Below, one piece after another: positions 1-4,998 of a stretch of DNA of 6,625 bases; positions within the stretch are counted from its first letter, which is position 1, and each line of letters begins with the position of its first letter. Location: NCBI GenBank assembly GCA_015767395.1, contig JADWMI010000132.1, forward strand, positions 1 through 6,625, read 5' to 3'. The position numbers and the translations under genes are program-made. The notes beneath the pieces were generated by a model, which had not been told where the DNA came from, searched no databases, and worked only from the letters and a program-made list of their open reading frames with translations. This stretch comes from Bacteroidota bacterium. Its GTDB lineage: Bacteria; Bacteroidota; Bacteroidia; Flavobacteriales; Flavobacteriaceae.

Positions 1-197
1 ACAGGATACAATTCGTTACTTTCTGGATTGTAATTTTCGGGTAATTGCACCCAAATATTTTTTGATTCATTAAAAGTTTTGGAATATATAGAGTCTTTAA
101 TTAATGTTGTTTCTAGCTGATTTGATTGCGCTTTTGTAGCGTTGAAATTTGCCACGCAAATTATGAAAGCTAGTATTATGGTTCGCTGTTTTTTCAT
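1..197 (-). CDS. Secreted esterase of the alpha/beta-hydrolase (Fes/IroE-like) family, N-terminal part only
   Basis: Partial gene: 65 codons from an ATG at 197-195 reading leftwards, open to the window edge. Residues 1-24 form a signal peptide (MKKQR basic start, hydrophobic residues 7-18, likely cleavage after the K-A-Q at 22-24). C14 lacks a proper lipobox, so a soluble periplasmic or exported protein is more likely than a lipoprotein. The mature start has a beta-strand pattern ending in WVQLPENYNPES and then ELYPV (residues 49-65). This matches the opening of the putative-esterase family (PF00756/COG2819), where 'V-x-LP-x-x-Y ... YPV' precedes a 'LYLLDG' strand. The catalytic Ser/Asp/His lie outside the window, so activity and substrate cannot be judged. 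The gene follows the MotA/TolQ-like gene in the same direction but is separated from it by a terminator. I found no TAnnTTTG box in the 67 bases between that hairpin and the start. The family call rests on a short segment. Confidence 0.72.
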   Translation of the reverse strand, partial: MKKQRTIILAFIICVANFNATKAQSNQLETTLIKDSIYSKTFNESKNIWVQLPENYNPESNELYP

Positions 198-221
198 TTA
201 GTTAGTTTTAGAGGTGTAGTA

Positions 222-237
222 TTTTTTAAAAAAAAAA
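222..237. repeat. T6-A10 homopolymer tract in the esterase leader
   Basis: Six T are followed directly by ten A on the plus strand, 25 bases upstream of the esterase start. On the esterase's coding strand this reads T10 then A6. It may bend the DNA, and the ten-base run could slip in replication. No function is evident. Confidence 0.5.
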
Positions 238-264
238 TATTATTTTCATTATAATAATTAATAA

Positions 265-297
265 ATAAAGTGAAGAACATGAAATTCTTCACTTTAT
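265..297 (-). terminator. Rho-independent-type terminator of the MotA/TolQ-like gene
   Basis: A perfect 13-bp inverted repeat (265-277 pairing with 285-297, core AAAGTGAAGAA/TTCTTCACTTT) encloses a 7-base loop. Read on the minus strand it lies 24 bases past the stop codon at 321-323 and is followed by the T-rich stretch TTATTAATTATT. On the plus strand the following bases are not T-rich, so the minus orientation is preferred. It separates the MotA/TolQ-like gene from the esterase, although read-through could still feed the esterase. Confidence 0.75.
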
Positions 298-320
298 AAG
301 ATAGGAATGTTTCAATAATA

Positions 321-710
321 TTATTTTTTCAATAAGTTTAAAATTATGATTCCAGTTCTTCCAATTAAGAACGCGATCATACCAAACAGTGGAGATAATA
401 TTGCTACTTTTAGACCCCCAGCTAATATAGAAGGAGAAATATCTCCTGCAGCCTCTATGGCGTCAAAAGCCGAAATTAGGCCAAGCATCTGACCTAAAAA
501 CCCCCAGACCAATACAAATAAACTAATAGAGCTGACTAGCGTAATTGTTTTTTGTTGTGCTTCTGGTTTAAGAAACCCTCTAATCAGTAATGCTATCATA
601 ACAATTAAAAGAAAAAGGGTAGTGTACATGAAAAGCGGTCCGCCTTCATTTAATCTTGAAATAAAAGGGTTGCCAACCAGCGGGATAATACTTTGTAAAA
701 CTAATAACAT
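321..710 (-). CDS. Compact MotA/TolQ/ExbB-type proton channel family protein
   Basis: A 129-residue inner-membrane protein with three predicted membrane segments: about residues 25-46, 57-80 and 98-126. The core GQMLGLISAFDAIEAAGDIS (73-92) and the following SILAGGLKVAILSPLFG (94-110) match the conserved MotA/TolQ/ExbB domain. In ExbB/TolQ and MotA this domain builds the stator channel that couples proton or sodium flow to work at the outer membrane or flagellum. The N-terminal GGPLFMYTTLFLL (23-35) resembles the first helix of ExbB/TolQ. The family is usually over 200 residues long. Here the large cytoplasmic loop between helices 1 and 2 is reduced to about ten residues, so this is a minimal version. 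No ExbD/TolR or MotB partner is next to it. The pore-lining threonine region of ExbB appears replaced by an S-P pair (106-107), by alignment from memory. It is transcribed divergently from the histidine kinase, from its own promoter at 739-767. The fold is fairly certain and the role unknown. Confidence 0.8.
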   Translation of the reverse strand: MLLVLQSIIPLVGNPFISRLNEGGPLFMYTTLFLLIVMIALLIRGFLKPEAQQKTITLVSSISLFVLVWGFLGQMLGLISAFDAIEAAGDISPSILAGGLKVAILSPLFGMIAFLIGRTGIIILNLLKK

Positions 711-922
711 AATAAATAAGATTTTTAAATTAATAATTCAAATGTATTTGTTTATTCAACTAGCAATATATTAATGCGACTTTTAACAAGAAAGTGACTA
801 TATTCAACAGGTTAAAAGAGCGCTTTGTATAAAGAAGATTAAAACCTGTAAAAAACAGTATGTTTTTCCAATTCTATCGCTAAATTAAATATACTTTTAA
901 TTTTATTTGCAAATTGCACATT
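711..922. other. Divergent intergenic control region
   Basis: This 212-bp AT-rich gap separates the MotA/TolQ-like gene from the two-component operon and must hold promoters for both directions. It contains the minus-strand promoter at 739-767 and an inverted repeat ACAGGTT (807-813) / AACCTGT (843-849) with a 29-base spacer. For the rightward operon only imperfect -7 candidates are visible: TACTTTTA at 892-899 and TTTATTTG at 902-909, each one base off TAnnTTTG. No small gene or RNA was recognised. Confidence 0.5.
739..767 (-). promoter_or_regulatory. Bacteroidota-type promoter for the MotA/TolQ-like gene
   Basis: On the minus strand a perfect -7 box TACATTTG (746-739; consensus TAnnTTTG) is preceded, after 17 bases, by ATTG (767-764), a near match to the -33 TTTG element. 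Transcription would start near 730-734, leaving a leader of about 20-25 bases before the ATG at 710. Spacing is slightly short of the usual 19. Confidence 0.55.
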
Positions 923-2002
923 ATGAATACTAAATATAGTATAATTAAATACACAACCACAATTTTAAGCCATTCAGTTTTTTGGGTGGTTATTTACTTT
1001 TTTTACGCCTATTTTTTAGGGTATGGTAGTTCAAATATCAAGTATGTTAATTTGTTTTCCGGGTTTTTAATGCCTGTTACCATATTAATTAGCTACTTTT
1101 TAATTTACTATTTAATCCCAAACTACTTACTTACAAAAAGGTATAAATATTTTATTTTATATAGTGTTTACACTTTTATAATTTCAATATATATTATTAT
1201 TTTATCAATTTTATACGGATTGATTTATTCTGAAGGATATAAAGAAGTTGACACAGCGCCACTAACTAAAACATTGCCATTTATAGTTTTAGGAGTTTAT
1301 TTTGTAGTGTTGATTGTAGTTTCATTGAGTTTAATTATGCATAATTATAACTCCATTGTAAAAAATGAAAGTTTAAATAGTAAAATTTTAAATACACAAT
1401 TAGAGCTAAAAGAACAAGAGTTAAAGTTTTTGAAGATGCAGATTCATCCACATTTTTTATTTAATTCTTTGAATACTATTTATGGTTTTGCTTTGAAAAA
1501 AGCAGATGAAGCACCGGAAATGATTTTGAAATTATCTAATTTATTAGATTATATTTTATATCAAGTAGAAAAACCAAATGTATTACTTCAGGATGAAGTT
1601 AATCATTTATTAGATTATGTGTCTCTTGAAAAAATGCGGTTTCATGACACCTTAGAAGTAAAAATTGAAAAGACAATTGAAAATGAAAACTCCCAAATAG
1701 CGCCTATGTTATTAATTCCTTTTGTTGAAAATGCATTTAAACATGGAGCCATTATTAAAGGGAAATTAAAAGTGAATATTTTACTTGAAACTAAAGGGAA
1801 CCAATTGTTTTTTGAAATTATGAATACGTCAATAAAAGACCATAATTCTGAAAAAGGAATTGGAATAGAAAACATTGAAAAAAGATTAGAAATGCTCTAT
1901 CCAAGAGTGCACAAAATTGAAATGGAACAAAACGAAAACAATTTTAAAGTACGGTTAGTAATTAGTAACTTAAAAGTATTGAACAATGAGCAAAACGTGT
2001 AA
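923..2002 (+). CDS. LytS/YehU-type sensor histidine kinase
   Basis: A 359-residue membrane sensor kinase. Four predicted membrane helices fill the N-terminal part (about residues 12-34, 45-67, 76-102 and 117-140) with no recognisable extracytoplasmic sensor domain. A helical linker (about 147-172) leads to the His_kinase region (PF06580). The H-box is QIHPHFLFNSLN (173-184), with H177 as the expected phosphoacceptor. The N-box is PFVENAFKHG (266-275) and the glycine box GIGIENIEKRL (312-322), giving a HATPase_c ATP-binding domain. It should autophosphorylate and pass phosphate to the LytTR regulator, whose start codon overlaps its last codons. The ATG at 923 is chosen because the in-frame TTG at 914 adds only three residues and gives no better ribosome site. 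The signal sensed is unknown; integral-membrane sensors of this type often respond to envelope state or small metabolites. The divergent MotA/TolQ-like gene is a plausible but unproven target. Confidence 0.93.
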   Translation: MNTKYSIIKYTTTILSHSVFWVVIYFFYAYFLGYGSSNIKYVNLFSGFLMPVTILISYFLIYYLIPNYLLTKRYKYFILYSVYTFIISIYIIILSILYGLIYSEGYKEVDTAPLTKTLPFIVLGVYFVVLIVVSLSLIMHNYNSIVKNESLNSKILNTQLELKEQELKFLKMQIHPHFLFNSLNTIYGFALKKADEAPEMILKLSNLLDYILYQVEKPNVLLQDEVNHLLDYVSLEKMRFHDTLEVKIEKTIENENSQIAPMLLIPFVENAFKHGAIIKGKLKVNILLETKGNQLFFEIMNTSIKDHNSEKGIGIENIEKRLEMLYPRVHKIEMEQNENNFKVRLVISNLKVLNNEQNV

Positions 2003-2702
2003 CTGTATTATTGTTGATGACGAACCAATGGCTCGTGAAATTTTAGAAAACCATTTGCAAAAAATTGAAGCTATAAATGTAGTTGCTACTTGTAAAAATG
2101 CCATTGAAGCTTTTAATGAAATCAATTCAACTAAAATAGATTTAATATTTTTAGATATCAATATGCCTGAAATTTCAGGGCTTTCGTTTGCGAAATCTAT
2201 CAATAAAAATATCAAAGTAATTTTTACAACCGCCTATAGAGAGTATGCAATTGATGGATTTAATTTACAAGCAGTTGATTATTTGCTAAAACCAATTTCT
2301 TTTGAACGATTGTTTCAAGCTGTAAATAAATATTTAGGTGAAAATAAAGTGGTAGAGGTGACCAATATCCCTAAAATTACGCCTGAAAAAAACGATTTTA
2401 TTTTTGTGCGGGCCGACAGGAAAATGGTAAAGATAAATTTTTCAGAAATAACATTTATTGAAAGTTTAAGTGATTATGTAAAAATTCATTTAAACGATAA
2501 AACAATTGTTACCCGAGAAACCATTTCTAACATTGAAGCCAAATTACCCAAGTCTAATTTTTTAAGAATACATCGTTCTTATATTATAGCCATTGCAAAA
2601 ATAGATTCGTTCACTAATGAATTTATTGAAGTTGGTAAAAAAGCAATTCCAATAAGCCGAAGTTATAAGAAAGATGTGCTATTAAGATTGGAAAATGTAT
2701 AA
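1986..2702 (+). CDS. LytTR-family response regulator
   Basis: A 238-residue two-domain regulator. The receiver domain (about 5-118) shows the acidic pair D11/D12, the phosphoacceptor D57 within LIFLDINMPE, the switch T82 in TTAY and the conserved K102 in LLKPISF. The LytTR DNA-binding domain (about 136-236) has FIFVRADRKMVKI, ITFIESLSDYVKI and the typical FLRIHRSYII (192-201). Such proteins usually bind paired direct repeats upstream of target genes. The start codon lies 17 bp inside the end of the kinase gene, which suggests translational coupling and a fixed kinase-regulator ratio. All key residues are present. The target genes are not identifiable from this window. Confidence 0.95.
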   Translation: MSKTCNCIIVDDEPMAREILENHLQKIEAINVVATCKNAIEAFNEINSTKIDLIFLDINMPEISGLSFAKSINKNIKVIFTTAYREYAIDGFNLQAVDYLLKPISFERLFQAVNKYLGENKVVEVTNIPKITPEKNDFIFVRADRKMVKINFSEITFIESLSDYVKIHLNDKTIVTRETISNIEAKLPKSNFLRIHRSYIIAIAKIDSFTNEFIEVGKKAIPISRSYKKDVLLRLENV

Positions 2703-2796
2703 GTAATATTTCACCTGCTTATTAGAGGAGTTAAATTTACTTTCATATAAATTGACCTTAGTTAATTTGGTCAACCTATAACAGGGATATACATAA
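2703..2796. other. Spacer after the two-component operon, no clear terminator
   Basis: These 94 bases hold no gene. The only fold seen is a weak 6-bp inverted repeat, TTGACC (2752-2757) / GGTCAA (2769-2774), with an 11-base loop and no T tract. The two-component transcript therefore has no convincing intrinsic terminator here and may read into the isoprenoid operon. Confidence 0.4.
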
Positions 2797-2831
2797 ATCT
2801 AACATCTAATTTCTGATATCTAATATCTAAT
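2797..2831. repeat. Five tandem 7-bp repeats (ATCTAAT type) upstream of mvaD
   Basis: Five uninterrupted heptamers read ATCTAAC, ATCTAAT, TTCTGAT, ATCTAAT, ATCTAAT. Three are identical, one differs at one position and the middle one at two. The array ends five bases before the -7 box TATCTTTG, so it occupies the -33 and upstream promoter region of the isoprenoid operon. A gain or loss of a unit would move upstream elements by 7 bp. Confidence 0.85.
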
Positions 2832-2836
2832 TTAGT

Positions 2837-2844
2837 TATCTTTG
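2837..2844 (+). promoter_or_regulatory. -7 promoter box of the mvaD operon
   Basis: TATCTTTG is a perfect match to the Bacteroidota -7 consensus TAnnTTTG. The -33 element is poor: TCTG at 2812-2815, inside the odd middle heptamer, lies 21 bases upstream. Transcription would begin near 2849-2852, giving a very short leader of about ten bases before the TTG start at 2860. Confidence 0.65.
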
Positions 2845-2859
2845 CTCAAAATTTTTATT

Positions 2860-4008
2860 TTGACTGAAACCGATTTTATTTTATCAAATTTTGATAGTTC
2901 AAAGGCTTTAAATGGAAGTGTAACTTGGAAAACACCAAGCAATATTGCATTGGTGAAATATTGGGGGAAACAGGACCCTCAAATTCCTGAAAACGCATCC
3001 ATTAGTTTTACGTTAGATGCTTGTTTTACCTTAACAACTTTGGAGTATACAAAATTGGACACTGAGCGGAGTCCAAGTGCAGGTTCACATCATGAGATGC
3101 TGAATCAAGTTCAGCATGACGAGTCTGACTTTAATTTTGATATTTATTTTGAAGGTGAAAAGAAAGATGATTTCAAACCTAAAATTGAAACATTCTTTAA
3201 AAGAATCGCACAATATGTTCCGTTTTTAAAAGATTTTGAGTTTGTTATAAAATCTCGAAATTCATTTCCGCATAGTAGTGGAATTGCCTCTTCGGCAAGT
3301 GGTATGAGTGCTTTGGCATTGTGTATTATGAGTTTGGAAAAAGAAATGAATCCAACTATGCCTGAAGCGTATTTCAATAAAAAAGCATCTTTTTTAGCAC
3401 GTTTGGGTTCTGGAAGCGCATGTAGAAGTATTGAAGGAGCATTAATTGTTTGGGGAAATCATCATGAAATTAAAGGGAGTTCAAATTTGTTTGGTGTAAA
3501 ATACCCGTATAAAGTGCACGAAAATTTTAAAAACTATCACGACACTATTTTGTTGGTTGATGAAGGAGAGAAACAAGTTTCAAGTACAGTTGGTCATCAA
3601 CTAATGTACAATCATCCGTTTGCAAAACAACGCTTTAAGCAGGCAAATGAGCATGTTTCTAAAATTTCAGAAGTTTTACAAAATGGAGACCTAGAGCAAT
3701 TTATTGCAATTGTTGAAAGTGAAGCGTTGAGTTTACATGCAATGATGATGACAAGCAATCCATATTTCATATTGATGAAACCAAATACTTTGAAAATAAT
3801 CAATAAAATATGGGAATTTCGAAATGAAACAAATACGAATGTTTGTTTTACTTTAGATGCCGGAGCAAATGTTCATGTGTTATTCCCTGAAAGCGAAAAA
3901 GTGAATGTTAACAATTTTATTATAAATGAGTTAATTCAATATTGTCAAGAAAATCATTATATTTGCGACAGAGTTGGAATTGGGGCAAAACAATTATCCA
4001 ATAAATAA
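2860..4008 (+). CDS. mvaD: Diphosphomevalonate decarboxylase (TTG start) with an in-frame repeat insert
   Basis: A 382-residue GHMP-fold enzyme that converts mevalonate 5-diphosphate and ATP to isopentenyl diphosphate, CO2, ADP and phosphate (EC 4.1.1.33). Visible family motifs are SNIALVKYWGK (27-37), the ATP loop PHSSGIASSASG (137-148), GSGSACRS (183-190) with the substrate arginine R189, and TLDAGANVH (331-339) with catalytic D333. I read the start as TTG at 2860 because MTETDFI then aligns with the MTxxDFIP-like start I recall in flavobacterial homologues. The longer TTG at 2842 sits inside the -7 promoter box. Residues about 68-88, between the strands TLEYTKLD and FNFDIYFEG, are an extra segment (ERSPSAG ... 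HHEMLNQVQHDE) that I do not expect in homologues and that looks like translated repeat DNA. The frame and all catalytic residues are intact, so the enzyme is probably functional. It is the first gene of the operon; the kinase begins five bases after its stop. Confidence 0.94.
   Translation: MTETDFILSNFDSSKALNGSVTWKTPSNIALVKYWGKQDPQIPENASISFTLDACFTLTTLEYTKLDTERSPSAGSHHEMLNQVQHDESDFNFDIYFEGEKKDDFKPKIETFFKRIAQYVPFLKDFEFVIKSRNSFPHSSGIASSASGMSALALCIMSLEKEMNPTMPEAYFNKKASFLARLGSGSACRSIEGALIVWGNHHEIKGSSNLFGVKYPYKVHENFKNYHDTILLVDEGEKQVSSTVGHQLMYNHPFAKQRFKQANEHVSKISEVLQNGDLEQFIAIVESEALSLHAMMMTSNPYFILMKPNTLKIINKIWEFRNETNTNVCFTLDAGANVHVLFPESEKVNVNNFIINELIQYCQENHYICDRVGIGAKQLSNK
3059..3123. repeat. Palindromic repeat element inserted in frame in mvaD
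   Basis: A segment of about 63 bp with some 49 % GC, against roughly a third in the flanks. Its left half is CACTGAGCGGAGTCCAAGTG (3060-3079). Its right half, 3094-3121, holds an 8-bp hairpin ATGCTGAA (3097-3104) / TTCAGCAT (3110-3117) with the loop TCAAG. Both halves resemble short dispersed repeats I recall from intergenic regions of Bacteroidota and other bacteria, where they are often mistranslated into small ORFs. Here the element lies inside an enzyme gene and keeps the reading frame. Exact edges are uncertain by a few bases, since no target duplication is obvious. Confidence 0.7.
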
Positions 4009-4013
4009 AAGGA

Positions 4014-4943
4014 ATGAAAGGACCACTTTTTTACGCGAAAATTTTACTTTTTGGAGAATATGGAATCATAAAAGATTCAAAAGGGTTGGCAATACCTTAC
4101 AACACTTATCAAGGAGCATTAAAAAAATCTAATGAATTATCTGATGCTGCACAAAAATCAAATTTAAGTCTTCAAAAATTTTACAATTACATAGTCAATC
4201 TTGAAAAACAAGACTTGGTTAGTTTTAGACTCGATGAATTTAAAGCCGATGTTGAGGATGGAATTTATTTTGATTCAAGTATTCCGCAAGGGTATGGAGT
4301 AGGAAGTTCAGGTGCCTTGGTCGCCTCGATTTACGACAAATATGCGGATGATAAAATTACAGTTTTAGAGAACTTAACGAGAGCTAAGTTATTGAAGTTG
4401 AAACAAATTTTTTCTTTAATGGAATCTTTTTTTCATGGAAAAAGTTCAGGTTTAGATCCTTTAAATTCTTATTTAAGTCTGCCTATACTAATTAATTCAA
4501 AAGACAATTTAGAGCCAACCGGAATTCCATCTCAAAAAGAAGGAAAAGGAGCGGTTTTCTTATTAGATTCTGAAATAATTGGTGAAACAGAACCAATGGT
4601 TAATATTTTTATGGAAAAAATGAAGAATGAAGGTTTCCGAAAAATGTTAAATGAAGATTTTGCCAAGCATACTGATGCTTGTATTGATGATTTTCTTAAT
4701 GGAAATTTAAAATCCTTACTTGATAATGTTAAAGAATTATCAAAAGTTGTATTGGTAAACTTTAAGCCAATGATTCCAGCAACATTTCATAATATTTGGA
4801 GAAAAGGGATTGATTCTAACCAATATTATTTGAAACTTTGTGGTTCAGGCGGTGGTGGTTATATACTTGGTTTTACTGAAGATTTTGAAAAAACAAAAAC
4901 AACTTTAAAAGATTATAAACTAGAACTGGTTTATAGGTTTTAA
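4014..4943 (+). CDS. GHMP kinase, probable mevalonate kinase (divergent)
   Basis: A 309-residue cytoplasmic kinase of the GHMP superfamily. The N-terminal strand FYAKILLFGEYGIIKDSKGLAIP (6-28) is the usual K-x-x-LFGEY start. The phosphate loop is PQGYGVGSSGA (91-101), E137 precedes HGKSSGLDP (141-149) with the likely catalytic D148, and the third motif is KLCGSGGGG (274-282). The H-G-x-x-S-G-x-D pattern is typical of mevalonate kinase, which makes mevalonate 5-phosphate. Phosphomevalonate kinase remains possible: I recall that the flavobacterial mevalonate-pathway kinases were described as distant from known ones, and only one kinase is present here. The ATG at 4014 lies five bases after the mvaD stop with AAGGA directly before it. 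The tight spacing implies co-transcription and shared function with mvaD. The region between residues 30 and 70 is lysine-rich and poorly conserved in appearance. Confidence 0.85.
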   Translation: MKGPLFYAKILLFGEYGIIKDSKGLAIPYNTYQGALKKSNELSDAAQKSNLSLQKFYNYIVNLEKQDLVSFRLDEFKADVEDGIYFDSSIPQGYGVGSSGALVASIYDKYADDKITVLENLTRAKLLKLKQIFSLMESFFHGKSSGLDPLNSYLSLPILINSKDNLEPTGIPSQKEGKGAVFLLDSEIIGETEPMVNIFMEKMKNEGFRKMLNEDFAKHTDACIDDFLNGNLKSLLDNVKELSKVVLVNFKPMIPATFHNIWRKGIDSNQYYLKLCGSGGGGYILGFTEDFEKTKTTLKDYKLELVYRF

Positions 4944-4964
4944 TTAAAACAACAACTCATATTA

Positions 4965-4988
4965 ATAAAGTTTAATCTCAAACTTTAT
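4965..4988 (+). promoter_or_regulatory. Hairpin between the GHMP kinase and UbiA genes
   Basis: A perfect 9-bp AT-rich stem, ATAAAGTTT (4965-4973) with AAACTTTAT (4980-4988), closes a 6-base loop and ends ten bases before the UbiA ATG. There is no T tract after it, so it is a weak terminator at best. It could instead lower read-through, stabilise the upstream message or hide the UbiA start. Confidence 0.45.
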
Positions 4989-4998
4989 ATATTTCAAA

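Noticed and set aside
241..260. TATAAT on the minus strand as a sigma70 -10 box for the esterase
   Set aside because: Bacteroidota primary sigma factors use TAnnTTTG, the region is almost pure A/T, and no matching upstream element is present.
314..325. AATAATATTATT perfect palindrome overlapping the stop of the MotA/TolQ-like gene
   Set aside because: It is made only of A and T in a very AT-rich region and is expected by chance.
852..865. CTGT-AAAAA-ACAG-like small hairpin in the control region
   Set aside because: Four base pairs in AT-rich DNA is too weak to call.
914..922. TTG at 914 as the kinase start
   Set aside because: It adds only three residues before a normal ATG at 923 and has no better ribosome site.
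1642..2215. Two minus-strand open frames (77 and 81 codons) opposite the kinase and regulator genes
   Set aside because: They are antisense shadows of well-supported domains (N-box, G-box and receiver) and have no start signals or family resemblance.
2752..2774. TTGACC/GGTCAA inverted repeat as terminator of the two-component operon
   Set aside because: The stem is only 6 bp, the loop is 11 bases and no T tract follows on either strand.
3144..3803. Minus-strand open frames opposite mvaD
   Set aside because: They mirror conserved decarboxylase motifs and have no independent support.
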